Assembly: GCF_016765655.2 (NCBI RefSeq)
Contig: NZ_CP086106.1
Coordinates: 2,414,501-2,478,500, forward strand
Direction: 5' to 3'
DNA from: Skermanella mucosa
Lineage (GTDB): Bacteria; Pseudomonadota; Alphaproteobacteria; Azospirillales; Azospirillaceae
DNA length: 64,000 nt
Shown here piece by piece: positions 50,719 to 60,178 of this stretch. Position 1 is the first letter of the stretch; every line of letters begins with the position of its first letter. The position numbers and the translations under genes are program-made. Under the pieces are notes generated by a model. It had not been told where the DNA came from and did no database searches. It was given only the letters and a program-made list of their open reading frames with translations.

Positions 50719-52215
50719 ATGAAACTGCGGGATATCGCCGCCGCCCTGAACTTGGACGCGGAGCTGCTTCAGGGCGGTACCCGCATCGTCCGCAGCCCGA
50801 TCGACGGCACGGAGATCGGCCGTTTGAGGGACGACACGCCCGAGACGGCGGATGACAAGATCGCCGCCGCGGCGGAAGCCTTCAAGACGTGGCGGTTGGT
50901 GCCGGCTCCCCGGCGCGGCGAGCTGATCCGCCTGCTGGGCGAGGAGCTGCGCGCCCACAAGGAGGCGCTGGGCAGCCTCGTGACCCTGGAGTGCGGCAAG
51001 TCGATCCAGGAAGGCTATGGCGAAGTTCAGGAGATGATCGACATCTGCGACTTCGCGGTCGGCCTGTCCCGCCAGCTCTATGGGCTGACCATCGCTTCGG
51101 AGCGTCCGGGCCACCGGATGAGCGAGACCTGGCATCCGCTGGGTGCCGTCGGCGTGATCTCCGCCTTCAATTTTCCGGTCGCGGTCTGGTCTTGGAACTT
51201 CGCGCTGGCCATCGTCTGCGGCGACCCGGTGGTCTGGAAGCCGTCGGAGAAGACCCCGATCACGGCGCTCGCCTGCCAAGCCCTGTTCGAGCGCGCAGTG
51301 GCGCGGTTCGGCGACGCTCCCGTCGGACTGTCCTCGGTGCTGGTCGGTGGCCGGGAGATCGGCGAGCGGCTGGTGGACGACCGGCGCATCGCGCTGGTCA
51401 GCGCCACCGGCAGCACGCGCATGGGCCGCGAGGTCGGGCCCCGCCTCGCACAGCGCTTCGCCCGCTCGATCCTGGAGCTCGGCGGCAACAACGCCATGAT
51501 CGTGACGCCCTCGGCCGACGTGGAACTGGCGGTCCGCGCGATCCTGTTCGCCGCGGTCGGCACGGCGGGGCAGCGCTGCACCAGCCTGCGCCGGCTGATC
51601 GTGCATTCCGACGTCTACGACACGCTGGTTCCGCGGCTTCGGCAGGCCTATGCCGGGATCCCCATCGGCAATCCGCTGGACAAGTCCAAGCTGGTCGGGC
51701 CGCTGATCGACCGCGACTCATTCGAAGGCATGGCCCGCGCGCTGGAAAGCGCGACGGCCGAAGGCGGCAGCGTGACCGGTGGCCGGCGCGTGCTGGCCGA
51801 CGAGTTCCCGGATGCCTTCTATGTCGAGCCGGCGCTGGTCGAGATGCCGGGGCAGACCGACACGGTGCGGCACGAGACCTTCGCCCCAATCCTCTACATC
51901 CTGCGCTACGACGCCCTGGACGAGGCGATCGCGTTGCAGAACGACGTGCCGCAGGGGCTGTCGTCCTGCATTTTCACGACCGACCTGCGCGAAGCCGAGC
52001 GGTTCCTGTCCGCCGGCGGCAGCGACTGCGGCATCGCCAACGTCAATATCGGCCCGAGCGGTGCGGAGATCGGCGGCGCTTTCGGCGGCGAGAAGGAAAC
52101 CGGCGGCGGCCGCGAGTCGGGCTCGGACGCCTGGAAGGCCTATATGCGCCGGCAGACCGCGACGGTGAACTATTCCGACGCGCTGCCGCTGGCGCAGGGC
52201 ATCGTGTTCGGCTGA
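50719..52215 (+). CDS. Aldehyde dehydrogenase, family 7 (aminoadipate-semialdehyde type)
   Basis: 498 residues. NAD-dependent aldehyde dehydrogenase with catalytic Glu 253 (ELGGNNA) and Cys 287 (GTAGQRCTS); AFNFPVAVWSWN and EKETGGGRESGSDAWKAYMR are typical of the antiquitin/AmaB group that oxidises piperideine-6-carboxylate in lysine breakdown. GAGGAG precedes the ATG. It follows xylA by 39 bases and may be a separate transcript, as its function does not obviously fit xylose use. A hairpin follows the gene. Confidence 0.9.
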   Translation: MKLRDIAAALNLDAELLQGGTRIVRSPIDGTEIGRLRDDTPETADDKIAAAAEAFKTWRLVPAPRRGELIRLLGEELRAHKEALGSLVTLECGKSIQEGYGEVQEMIDICDFAVGLSRQLYGLTIASERPGHRMSETWHPLGAVGVISAFNFPVAVWSWNFALAIVCGDPVVWKPSEKTPITALACQALFERAVARFGDAPVGLSSVLVGGREIGERLVDDRRIALVSATGSTRMGREVGPRLAQRFARSILELGGNNAMIVTPSADVELAVRAILFAAVGTAGQRCTSLRRLIVHSDVYDTLVPRLRQAYAGIPIGNPLDKSKLVGPLIDRDSFEGMARALESATAEGGSVTGGRRVLADEFPDAFYVEPALVEMPGQTDTVRHETFAPILYILRYDALDEAIALQNDVPQGLSSCIFTTDLREAERFLSAGGSDCGIANVNIGPSGAEIGGAFGGEKETGGGRESGSDAWKAYMRRQTATVNYSDALPLAQGIVFG

Positions 52216-52244
52216 ACCCCGGCGAGTATCACGCTTTCGGTACG

Positions 52245-52269
52245 GGAGGGCGGGCGGAAAGCGCCCTCC
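52245..52269 (+). terminator. Hairpin after the aldehyde dehydrogenase gene
   Basis: GGAGGGCG (52245-52252) and CGCCCTCC (52262-52269) form a perfect 8-bp stem with a 9-base loop, 30 bases after the stop. There is no T-run, so it is a possible terminator only. Confidence 0.5.
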
Positions 52270-52299
52270 TGCCATTCCCCGTGTGACGCGGAATACAAG

Positions 52300-52337
52300 T
52301 TGACTAGGAAACTTAATTCGGCTAGTTTCCTAGTCAA
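52300..52337. promoter_or_regulatory. 14-bp-arm perfect palindrome, MarR operator over the promoter
   Basis: TTGACTAGGAAACT (52300-52313) and AGTTTCCTAGTCAA (52324-52337) are perfect reverse complements separated by 10 bases. The left arm contains a -35 (TTGACT) and TAGTTT lies 17 bases on as a weak -10. The palindrome is 17 bases before the marR start codon, so autorepression by the MarR protein is likely. Confidence 0.8.
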
Positions 52338-52354
52338 CAAGGTGGAGGCGATAG

Positions 52355-52807
52355 GTGCCGACCGTTTCAGACGTGACTGCCCATACCGGCTATTGGCTAC
52401 GGATAGTTTCCAACGCGGTGTCGCAGGACTTCGCCCGCAAGGTCGCGGACGAGGGGGTTACGGTGGCGGAATGGGTCTTCCTGCGCGCGCTCCATGATGC
52501 CGATGCGATGGCGCCCTCGGTCCTGGCTGAAAAGATGGGAATGACGAAGGGCGCGATCAGCAAGCTTGCCGAACGTCTTCTTGAGAAAGGACTGCTTTCA
52601 CGCACGGATAACCCAGGCGACAAGCGGGCGCACAGCCTGTCCCTGACGGAAGCCGGGCGAAAAAAAGTACCGGTCCTGGCGGCGCTGGCCGACGAAAACG
52701 ACGCCGAGTATTTCGGGACGCTGACGGCACGAGAGCGTGAAGCACTCGATCGTACTTTGAAGAACCTCGCCGCAAGGCGGGGATTGATGAACACTCCGGT
52801 GGATTGA
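52355..52807 (+). CDS. MarR-family transcriptional regulator
   Basis: 150 residues. Winged helix with APSVLAEKMGMTKGAISKLA as the recognition region and LLSRTDNPGDKRAHSLSLTE as the wing, plus flanking dimerisation helices. GTG 52355 follows GTGGAGG. The operator-like palindrome overlaps its promoter. The next gene, a DUF1398 protein, starts 45 bases later and is probably co-regulated. Confidence 0.92.
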   Translation: MPTVSDVTAHTGYWLRIVSNAVSQDFARKVADEGVTVAEWVFLRALHDADAMAPSVLAEKMGMTKGAISKLAERLLEKGLLSRTDNPGDKRAHSLSLTEAGRKKVPVLAALADENDAEYFGTLTAREREALDRTLKNLAARRGLMNTPVD

Positions 52808-52851
52808 TCCGCCGAATTTATCGACCATCCAGATGTGAAAGGATCTGCGCC

Positions 52852-53253
52852 ATGGACGCGGAAAGGATCTCCATTGCCAGCGCTTGTCTGCACGCAGCCC
52901 ATGACGGCAGCGTCAGCTTTCCTGAGATCGTCGGCAAACTGATTGCCGCCGGCTTCGAGGGCTACGCGGTGGACTATCGGCGCAACACCCAGACCTACTA
53001 TCTGCCGGATGGCGACAGCGTGATGCTGGATATGCCGCCGTCACCCGGGGCCGTTGCGCCCACGTTGGATCCCGCCAGGGTCGAGTCGTTGGTGCGGTGG
53101 GCGCAGGCGAATGGTCCCGACTACAGCTACTCGGGATTCTGCGAGGAGGTGAAAGCGGCAGGCTGCGCGGGGTACATCGTCTCGTTCTCCGGTCGCCGCG
53201 TGGTCTATTTCAGCCGTATGGCCGAGATCCATGTCGAGCATTTCCCGAATTGA
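52852..53253 (+). CDS. DUF1398 family protein
   Basis: 133 residues, soluble, no signal peptide. GFEGYAVDYRRNTQTYYLPD and the C-terminal CAGYIVSFSGRRVVYFSR match DUF1398. Function is unknown. ATG 52852 follows AAAGGA. It is downstream of and in line with the MarR gene, so it may be the regulated target. Confidence 0.82.
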   Translation: MDAERISIASACLHAAHDGSVSFPEIVGKLIAAGFEGYAVDYRRNTQTYYLPDGDSVMLDMPPSPGAVAPTLDPARVESLVRWAQANGPDYSYSGFCEEVKAAGCAGYIVSFSGRRVVYFSRMAEIHVEHFPN

Positions 53254-53300
53254 CTCCAGAACGCTTGGACGCCGGGCCGAGCGGGCTCCCGAGGCGGATC

Positions 53301-54485
53301 TCAGTCCGATCGACTGACTCCACAGGAAGCCAGCAGATCGGACAGCGGCGGGCCGCGCCGCTGGCGAGTCAGTTCGACGAGACCGAGCTTCGACATGCCG
53401 TACACGTTGACGCCGGCGGGGTCGTCGGCGGTGGCTTGGCCCAGTGCGCCGAGCAGGTGCTCGACATCCCGACGGGCAGTCATGTTGATGAAATCCACGA
53501 TGACGATGCCGCCTATATTGCGCAGGCGGAGTTGCCGGGCGATCTCTTCCACCGCGTCGAGATTGGTCGCCAGGGCGTTCGGGCGTTCTCCGCCATTGAC
53601 GTCGATCACGGTCAGCGCCTCCGTCCGGTCGATCACCAGGCTGCCTCCGCCGGGGAGCGGGACCGTGCGGCCGGAAAGCTCCCGGATCGCGCCTTCGATA
53701 TCGTAACGATCAAACAGGGCTTCCTGCCGGATCTCTACCAGCGCTGCGGCGTCGGGAGCCAAGTCCGCCAGTTCGCCCCTGATGGCGGCATCGGACACGT
53801 AGATGCGAGCGATGCGCCGGCCGCCGGTCTCGACGACGGCGCGCACCGCGGCCGAGGAACCCGTACTCAGGGTCCGGGGCGGATCCCCGGCAACCTGCCG
53901 CTCGATCTGCCTCCAGGCCAAGGCCAGGGCTTCGGCTTCCGACGCCAACAATTCAGTTTCCACGCCGAGGGCGCTGCCGCGGACGATCCAGCCACCGCCC
54001 AGGCCGCCGGTGATCTCGGAGATCATCTGGGAAAGCCGGCCCCGCGCGTCGCCCTGCGCCAGCCGGCGGGAGATGGAGATGCCCGGCTTGAACGGGGTCA
54101 TCACCAGGAACCGGCCGGGCAGGGTCACGTCCATGGTCAGGGATGGCCCCTTGCCGCCGCCGGGCTCCGCCTTGACCTGGACCAGTACCGGCTGGCCGGC
54201 CCGAAGGGTGGTTCCGGCGCGCGCCGCCTTGCGGCTCGTGGGGGCTGCCGTGCGCAGATCGGCATTGTTCAGCAGGCCGGCAGTACCGCCGATATCCACG
54301 AAGGCGCCGTTCAGGGCGGTGACGATCCGGTCCACCCGCCCCAGCACGATTTCTCCCAGTCGGCTTGGCCGGACGGCGCTGTCGATATGGAGATCGGTCA
54401 ACCGTCCGTCCTCGACCACCGCGGCGCGCAGGAGAGGTCCGGCACGATCGATCAGGATCTCGATGTCCCGGGACGGGCCGGTCAC
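53301..54485 (-). CDS. rng: Ribonuclease E/G family protein, short form
   Basis: 394 residues. An S1-like segment near the N-terminus (LGEIVLGRVDRIVTALNGAF) and the catalytic core with the metal-binding Asp motifs IDVNGGE and IVDFINM. It ends soon after (LLASCGVSRSD) and lacks the CPxCxG zinc-link and the C-terminal scaffold of RNase E, consistent with the short RNase G forms of alphaproteobacteria. GTG 54485 overlaps the maf stop. It probably processes rRNA and mRNA. Confidence 0.88.
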   Translation of the reverse strand: MTGPSRDIEILIDRAGPLLRAAVVEDGRLTDLHIDSAVRPSRLGEIVLGRVDRIVTALNGAFVDIGGTAGLLNNADLRTAAPTSRKAARAGTTLRAGQPVLVQVKAEPGGGKGPSLTMDVTLPGRFLVMTPFKPGISISRRLAQGDARGRLSQMISEITGGLGGGWIVRGSALGVETELLASEAEALALAWRQIERQVAGDPPRTLSTGSSAAVRAVVETGGRRIARIYVSDAAIRGELADLAPDAAALVEIRQEALFDRYDIEGAIRELSGRTVPLPGGGSLVIDRTEALTVIDVNGGERPNALATNLDAVEEIARQLRLRNIGGIVIVDFINMTARRDVEHLLGALGQATADDPAGVNVYGMSKLGLVELTRQRRGPPLSDLLASCGVSRSD

Positions 54486-55096
54486 GTGGGAACGGGAGAC
54501 GGGGAGGCGGGTACGAAGCCCGCGCCGCGCAGCATGTTGGAAACTTCGAACAGCGGCAGTCCCACGACGTTGCTGTAGGAACCGCCGATCCAGCGGACCA
54601 GCGCCGCGGCGCGCCCCTGGATGGCGTAACCGCCCGCCTTGCCCTGCCACTCGTTCGACGCGATGTAGTCTTCCGTCTCCTCAAGGCTCAGCACCTTGAA
54701 GGTAACGGCGGTTTGCACGACACGATCGAGGCTGCGCCCGTCGGGCAGCACCAGCGTGACGCCGCCATAGACGCGGTGTCGGCGGCCGGAAAGCAGCTTC
54801 AGGCAGGCGCGGGCCTGCTGTTCGGTCTCGGCCTTGGGCAGGATGCGGCGACCACAGGCCACCACCGTATCCGCCGCGAGCACGAAACTGCCGGTATGGC
54901 GCGATGCCACCGCGGCAGCCTTCTCGGCAGCGAGCCTTGCGGCATGCTGGGCGGGAAGTTCGTCGCGGAACGGGGTTTCATCGAGGTCTGCCGGGTCGAT
55001 GCCGGCCGGATCGATTCCGATCTGGCGCAGCAGGTCTAGACGCCGGGGCGAGGCAGAGGCGAGCACCAGCGTGTTAGATGCCGGTGGAACTGTCAT
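54482..55096 (-). CDS. maf: Maf-like nucleoside triphosphate pyrophosphatase
   Basis: 204 residues. The N-terminal LASASPRRLDLLRQIG, AADTVVACGRRIL and SNVVGLPLFEV are diagnostic of the Maf house-cleaning pyrophosphatases. ATG 55096; the stop overlaps the rng GTG start (GTGA), and infA is 34 bases upstream. Confidence 0.95.
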   Translation of the reverse strand: MTVPPASNTLVLASASPRRLDLLRQIGIDPAGIDPADLDETPFRDELPAQHAARLAAEKAAAVASRHTGSFVLAADTVVACGRRILPKAETEQQARACLKLLSGRRHRVYGGVTLVLPDGRSLDRVVQTAVTFKVLSLEETEDYIASNEWQGKAGGYAIQGRAAALVRWIGGSYSNVVGLPLFEVSNMLRGAGFVPASPSPVPT

Positions 55097-55130
55097 GACG
55101 TGAAGGTCACGGTCTGTCCGACGCGGCAGG

Positions 55131-55349
55131 TCACTTGAAGCGGAATGTGATACGGCCCTTGCTGAGGTCGTAGGGAGTCATTTCCACATTCACCCTGTCG
55201 CCCGCGAGCACGCGGATGCGGTTCTTGCGCATCTTGCCCGAGGTGTGCGCCAGCACTTCGTGGTCGTTATCCAGCTTGACCCGGAACATGGCGTTCGGGA
55301 GCAGTTCCATGACGGTGCCGGAGAATTCGATCAGATCTTCTTTTGCCAT
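55131..55349 (-). CDS. infA: Translation initiation factor IF-1
   Basis: 72 residues, full-length. Starts [19 protein letters not shown] and contains the OB-fold [20 protein letters not shown] and [17 protein letters not shown]. First gene of an infA-maf-rng run, a common arrangement in alphaproteobacteria. Confidence 0.98.
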   Translation of the reverse strand: MAKEDLIEFSGTVMELLPNAMFRVKLDNDHEVLAHTSGKMRKNRIRVLAGDRVNVEMTPYDLSKGRITFRFK

Positions 55350-55543
55350 AAGTCCTTTGGTCCGTTCAGGAGATTCCGCGGAGATAAGTGATCGCCGGAA
55401 CCACGCGGGTCAAGCGGTTTCCCGGCGCGGGCGCACAATAGGCCGATGCGCGGGAAAACGATACTGCCCATTCGACAAAAACCCGCCACAAAGTGCTTCC
55501 CCGCAAAAGGCCCTCCGGAAGGAGAGGCCCCTGAAAGATGACA

Positions 55544-55587
55544 GCGCCAGCGCCGTCTCCGCCCGTGTGCGGAGACGGCGCTGGCGC
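55544..55587 (-). terminator. Strong 19-bp hairpin terminator of the sdh operon
   Basis: The arms at 55544-55562 and 55569-55587 are perfect reverse complements of 19 bases (GCGCCAGCGCCGTCTCCGC on the left) around a 6-base loop. It lies 35 bases past the sdhB stop on the minus strand, where TGTCATCTTTC follows the stem. It separates sdh from infA. Confidence 0.8.
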
Positions 55588-55621
55588 CGCGGGACACCGT
55601 GCCGGGCCGAAGCTTCCGGTC

Positions 55622-56401
55622 TTACTGTCGCTCGACCATCAGCTTCTTGATTTCCGCAATCGCCTTGGCGGGATTGAGACCCTTTGGGCAGGTGCGGGTG
55701 CAGTTCATGATGGTGTGGCAGCGGTACAGGCGGAAGGGGTCTTCCAACTGGTCGAGCCGCTCGCCCGTCATCTCGTCACGGCTGTCAGCGATCCAGCGAT
55801 AGGCCTGGAGCAGGACGGCCGGGCCGAGATAGCGGTCGCCGTTCCACCAGTAGCTGGGGCAACTCGTGGTGCAGCAGAAGCACAGGATGCACTCGTAGAG
55901 GCCGTTCAGCTTCTCGCGCTCTTCCGGGCTCTGCAGCCGCTCGCGGTCCGGCGGGGTGGCCGACTGGGTCTGGAGCCACGGCTTGATCGAGGTGTACTGG
56001 GCATACACCTGGCTCAGGTCGGGGACCAGATCCTTGACCACCTTCATGTGCGGCAGCGGGTAGATCGCGACGTCGCCCTTCACTTCCTCGATCGGCTTCA
56101 GGCACGCGAGCGTGTTGACGCCGTCGATGTTCATGGAGCACGAGCCGCAGATGCCCTCGCGGCAGGACCGCCGGAAGGCGACTGTTCCGTCGATGTCGTT
56201 CTTGATGTGGATAAGGGCGTCCAGCACCATCGGTCCACACTTGTCGAGATCGATTTCGAACTCGTCCAGGTGCGGATTCTGGCCGTCCTCGGGGTTCCAC
56301 CGGTAGATCTTGAAATTCTTGGCGCGCTTGGCGCCCTTAGCGTTCGAGACCCTCTTGCCCGGCGTGATCCGCGAATTGCGGGGTAGCGCGAACTCAACCA
56401 T
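55622..56401 (-). CDS. sdhB: Succinate dehydrogenase iron-sulfur subunit
   Basis: 259 residues. The plant-type 2Fe-2S site CREGICGSC with a further Cys, and the C-terminal [17 protein letters not shown] and [14 protein letters not shown] [16 protein letters not shown] that bind 4Fe-4S and 3Fe-4S clusters, are intact. It passes electrons from SdhA to quinone. A 92-base gap separates it from sdhA, longer than elsewhere in the operon. Confidence 0.97.
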   Translation of the reverse strand: MVEFALPRNSRITPGKRVSNAKGAKRAKNFKIYRWNPEDGQNPHLDEFEIDLDKCGPMVLDALIHIKNDIDGTVAFRRSCREGICGSCSMNIDGVNTLACLKPIEEVKGDVAIYPLPHMKVVKDLVPDLSQVYAQYTSIKPWLQTQSATPPDRERLQSPEEREKLNGLYECILCFCCTTSCPSYWWNGDRYLGPAVLLQAYRWIADSRDEMTGERLDQLEDPFRLYRCHTIMNCTRTCPKGLNPAKAIAEIKKLMVERQ

Positions 56402-56493
56402 CGTATCAAATCCTCGAATACCTTGCCCGCCGCCAGCCGCGGCCCGGAACCGGAACGGCCGATGCCGCCCCGGCCTTGTTGTGGCCTGTCAGG

Positions 56494-58284
56494 TCAGTAC
56501 ACGCGCGCTTTCGGCGGGAACACCTGGACTTCGTTGGTCAGCGTGTAGAGATGGACGGGACGGAACTCGAAAGTCGTCTTGCCGCTCTCGTCGATGCTGA
56601 CGACGGTGTGCTTCATCCAGTTTTCGTCGTCGCGGTCCGGATAGTCTTCCCGGGCGTGGGCCCCGCGGCTTTCCGTGCGGTTCGCGGCCGAGTTCATCGT
56701 CACGACCGCCTGATACATAAGATTGTCAAGCTCCAGGGCTTCTACAAGGTCCGAGTTCCACACCATGGTGCGGTCGGTGATGCTGACGTGCGGACGCTTC
56801 GCCCAGGCCGCCTGCATCAACTGGACGCCTTCCTCCAGCACCTCGCCGGTGCGGAAGACGGCGCAATTGTTCTGCATGTTGCGCTGCATCTCGGCACGCA
56901 GGTCGGCCGTCCGGACCTCGCCCTTGGCGTGGCGCAGACGGTCGAAACGCTCCAGCGCCAGCTCGGCGCTGCCCGTCGGAAGCGAACGATGGGACGCGCC
57001 CTTCTCGATGATCTCCGACGCGCGGATGGCGGCGGCCCGGCCGAACACGACGAGGTCGAGCAGCGAGTTGGAACCCAGCCGGTTGGCGCCGTGGACCGAC
57101 ACGCAGGCGGCTTCGCCGATCGCCATCAGGCCGGGGACGACCTGGTCGGGGTTCTCCGGCGTCGGCCGGACCACTTCGCAGCGGTAGTTGGTCGGGATGC
57201 CGCCCATGTTGTAGTGGACGGTCGGCAGCACCGGGATCGGCTCCTTGGCGACGTCGACGTCGGCGAAGATCTTCGCGGTCTCGGCGATGCCGGGCAGCCG
57301 CTCGTGGATCACCGCCGGGTCCAGGTGCTCCAGGTGCAGGTGGATATGGTCCTTGTTGGCGCCGACGCCGCGGCCCTCGCGGATCTCGATCGTCATCGAG
57401 CGGCTGACCACGTCGCGGGACGCCAGGTCCTTGGCGGAAGGAGCATAGCGCTCCATGAAGCGCTCGCCGGACGAGTTGGTCAGGTAGCCGCCCTCGCCGC
57501 GCACGCCCTCGGTGATCAGGCAGCCGGCGCCGTAGATGCCGGTCGGATGGAACTGCACGAACTCCATGTCCTGGAGCGGCAGCCCGGCCCGCAGGACCAT
57601 GGCGTTGCCGTCGCCGGTGGAGGTATGGGCCGAAGTGCAGGAGAAGTATGCCCGGCCGTAGCCGCCGGTCGCCAGCACCACCATGTGGGCGCGGAAACGG
57701 TGGATCGTGCCGTCGTCCAGGTTCCAGGCCATGACGCCGCGGCAGACGCCGTCCTCGTCCATGATCAGGTCGAGCGCGAAATACTCGATGAAAAACTCCG
57801 CCTCGTGCTTCAGCGACTGCTGGTACAGGGTATGCAGGATCGCGTGGCCGGTGCGGTCGGCGGCGGCGCAGGTGCGGTAGGCGCGGCCCTCGCCGAATTT
57901 GGTGGTCATGCCGCCGAACGCGCGCTGGTAGATCTTGCCCTCGGCCGTGCGCGAGAACGGCACGCCGTAGTGCTCCAGCTCGATGATCGCGGGGATCGCC
58001 TCCCGGCACATGTACTCGATGGCGTCCTGGTCGCCCAGCCAGTCCGACCCCTTGACGGTGTCGTACATGTGCCAGCGCCAGTCGTCCTCACCCATGTTGC
58101 CCAGCGCCGCGCTGATGCCGCCCTGCGCCGCGACCGTGTGGCTGCGCGTCGGGAACACCTTGGTGATGCAGGCGGTCTTCAGGCCCTTTTCAGCCATGCC
58201 GAAGGTGGCCCGCAGGCCGGCCCCGCCGGCTCCCACGACGACGACGTCGTAGGTGTGGTCGATAATCTGATAGGCGCTCGCCAT
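56494..58284 (-). CDS. sdhA: Succinate dehydrogenase flavoprotein subunit
   Basis: 596 residues. FAD-binding [20 protein letters not shown], the covalent-FAD His in [30 protein letters not shown] and the catalytic Arg region ([31 protein letters not shown]) are all present. ATG 58284 gives the usual [14 protein letters not shown]-terminus; an in-frame TTG at 58308 would overlap sdhD. Oxidises succinate to fumarate in the TCA cycle. Confidence 0.97.
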   Translation of the reverse strand: MASAYQIIDHTYDVVVVGAGGAGLRATFGMAEKGLKTACITKVFPTRSHTVAAQGGISAALGNMGEDDWRWHMYDTVKGSDWLGDQDAIEYMCREAIPAIIELEHYGVPFSRTAEGKIYQRAFGGMTTKFGEGRAYRTCAAADRTGHAILHTLYQQSLKHEAEFFIEYFALDLIMDEDGVCRGVMAWNLDDGTIHRFRAHMVVLATGGYGRAYFSCTSAHTSTGDGNAMVLRAGLPLQDMEFVQFHPTGIYGAGCLITEGVRGEGGYLTNSSGERFMERYAPSAKDLASRDVVSRSMTIEIREGRGVGANKDHIHLHLEHLDPAVIHERLPGIAETAKIFADVDVAKEPIPVLPTVHYNMGGIPTNYRCEVVRPTPENPDQVVPGLMAIGEAACVSVHGANRLGSNSLLDLVVFGRAAAIRASEIIEKGASHRSLPTGSAELALERFDRLRHAKGEVRTADLRAEMQRNMQNNCAVFRTGEVLEEGVQLMQAAWAKRPHVSITDRTMVWNSDLVEALELDNLMYQAVVTMNSAANRTESRGAHAREDYPDRDDENWMKHTVVSIDESGKTTFEFRPVHLYTLTNEVQVFPPKARVY

Positions 58285-58291
58285 CGCTGCC

Positions 58292-58693
58292 TCAGCCTCC
58301 GAATGCAATCTTGAGAACGGCGAAGATGCCGGCGACCGCCAGGACGAAGCACAGGAACTTCGCCACGACGATCGCTACGACCTTCGCCCATTCGTTATGA
58401 ACATAGTCTTCCAGGACGACCTGGATACCGGAGGCTGTGTGGTGAAACGTCACACCGACGAACAGGATCATCATGATCGCGGAGAAGGGCGACTGCAGCC
58501 ACTGGACAGCGGCGGCATGGCCGTCGCCGATGATGCTCAGCACCCCGAACACGAACCACAGGGTCAGCGGGATCAGGGCGATCGACGTCAGCCGTGACAT
58601 CATCCAGTGATGCGAGCCCGCCTTGGCCGAACCGAGGCCGCGGACGCGGCCGAGCTGGGTGCGGAGGCCGGGATTTGAGCTTGTGCTAGCCAT
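58292..58693 (-). CDS. sdhD: Succinate dehydrogenase membrane anchor subunit
   Basis: 133 residues, three hydrophobic helices. [20 protein letters not shown] and [20 protein letters not shown] carry the conserved Arg/His/Asp that meet heme b and quinone. ATG 58693 follows AGGA. Located between sdhC and sdhA. Confidence 0.94.
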   Translation of the reverse strand: MASTSSNPGLRTQLGRVRGLGSAKAGSHHWMMSRLTSIALIPLTLWFVFGVLSIIGDGHAAAVQWLQSPFSAIMMILFVGVTFHHTASGIQVVLEDYVHNEWAKVVAIVVAKFLCFVLAVAGIFAVLKIAFGG

Positions 58694-58702
58694 CTGTCTT
58701 CC

Positions 58703-59098
58703 TCACCAGGCAATCAGGACGGCGATCCAGGTCAGGATCGTGAGGCCGGCGGCGGCCCCGATCACGATCCAGCCGCCGAGATACACCTGGGGGAGCTCCA
58801 GGCCGTAGCCCGTGTCCCAGACCAGGTGCCGGATGCCGGCGCAGAAATGGAACCACATCGCGAAAGTCCAGGCGAACAGCAGCAGCAGGCCGAAGAACGA
58901 TCCCATGAACCCGGCTGCGCGCGCGTAGCTTTCCGGTCCCGCGGCGGCGGCGAGCAGCCACCAGACCATCAGTATCGTGCCCACCGCAAGCCCGATGCCG
59001 GTCACGCGGTGCGAAATGGAAAGGACGGACGTGATCTGTGGTCGGTAAATTTGCAGATGGGGTGAAAGCGGCCGACTGCCGTTCGACATATCTGACAT
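58703..59098 (-). CDS. sdhC: Succinate dehydrogenase cytochrome b556 subunit
   Basis: 131 residues, three helices. Family signatures SPHLQIYRPQITSVLSISHR with following VTG and HFCAGIRHLVWDTG, which has the heme-ligand His, are present. ATG 59098 follows GAGG. First gene of sdhCDAB; its promoter should lie in the AT-richer stretch around 59130-59170. Confidence 0.96.
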   Translation of the reverse strand: MSDMSNGSRPLSPHLQIYRPQITSVLSISHRVTGIGLAVGTILMVWWLLAAAAGPESYARAAGFMGSFFGLLLLFAWTFAMWFHFCAGIRHLVWDTGYGLELPQVYLGGWIVIGAAAGLTILTWIAVLIAW

Positions 59099-59695
59099 CC
59101 TCGCTTGGGCTGCCGCAACTCGACGCGCGCGGCTGTGCGAAAACCCGGATTTTTATTTTGCGTGCTTGATTTACGCCGCTGGTCCCACCGAGTCAACGGC
59201 ACCCGGCCGCTTCGACCGCACTGCGGCATCGCGGTGCAGCATGATCCGTGCTTCCAATGGTTGCCCAGCCTGACACCGCGGGGACGGACGTCAAACGGCC
59301 GATATGTGCGTGGTCACAGCCATGAAGTATCCGATTGCAGCGGACATAGTCCTGTGCTGCCGCCGGTCCGCTAACGGGTGTTCGTCTCTTTCCACGATGC
59401 GGGAAGAAGCCGACCTTCTTGGAGCGCGATCGCCAATATGTGTCGGTTTTATTGAACCGGACTGGCGCACCACTAACGATATGGCAATTTATTATATCAG
59501 TGTGGCGGAATTATGGGCATCGTTGCCGCTGAAACCGGATCTGCCTTGGAGGGGCCGCGACCATTTGCGCCAGTGGGCATTTTTTTACGATCGCACTGCG
59601 GAAAACCCGGTTGTATTCCGTCGCGCCCAACCCTGGGAGACCTCGAACCCCGTAGGGCAGGGTTGCCCCGCCGCCAGAGGCAGTCCGGGATTCTA
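59099..59695. other. About 600 bases with no supported gene
   Basis: This stretch upstream of sdhC has mixed composition with AT-rich patches (59140-59165 and about 59480-59505). Open frames present here look random and have no ribosome site or family features. It should contain the sdh promoter. I see no RNA gene or clear repeat. Confidence 0.5.
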
Positions 59696-59887
59696 TCACG
59701 AGTGGGCGCGGAACCGTTTGCCGTTGGTCAGGATATCGTTGTTGAAACCTTCGGCGACGCGATCATCGCCATTGGAGGCAAGGCAGAGCGTGATGTTGAT
59801 CGAGGCAAGTATCGCCTGGTCGATCTGGTCGGGATCCCGGACATAACGCTTGATAGCTTGGAGCGCGCGGGTCACGGACTGTGCCAT
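59696..59887 (-). CDS. Small hypothetical protein
   Basis: A possible 63-residue protein starting MAQSVTRALQAIKRYVRDPD and containing ILASINITLCLASNGDDRVA. GGAG lies about 11 bases before the ATG. Mixed polar and hydrophobic helical character; no known family recognised. It is isolated, flanked by about 290 bases without a gene on its upstream side (59888-60178). The reading frame is plausible but unproven. Confidence 0.45.
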   Translation of the reverse strand: MAQSVTRALQAIKRYVRDPDQIDQAILASINITLCLASNGDDRVAEGFNNDILTNGKRFRAHS

Positions 59888-60178
59888 AACACTTAATCTC
59901 CGAAAGAATGCCGGCGTCCGTTGGTGTGTGTCCATCGGACCGTTACCGACATCCTGGCCTTGAACAGATCGTTTGCCTGTGAAGCGGACCACGGCGGACC
60001 GTGAATAGTCGCACGGCTTACCTGCGGTTCTGCTTCGGCGAATATCGGCTGGTTGCCACTGACTTATAGCGTTAAAGAAATTAACTATAAGTGAATGGCG
60101 TGAGTGGCCGGCATACTACCACTTTCGTGCGGCTTGTCTTGCGGCGGAGTGAAGCATGGAGCGGCGCTGGAGGCGGCC

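Noticed and set aside
59304..59846. 180-codon plus-strand frame in the gap upstream of sdhC
   Set aside because: No ribosome site, irregular composition, no recognisable family; overlaps the better minus-strand small ORF.
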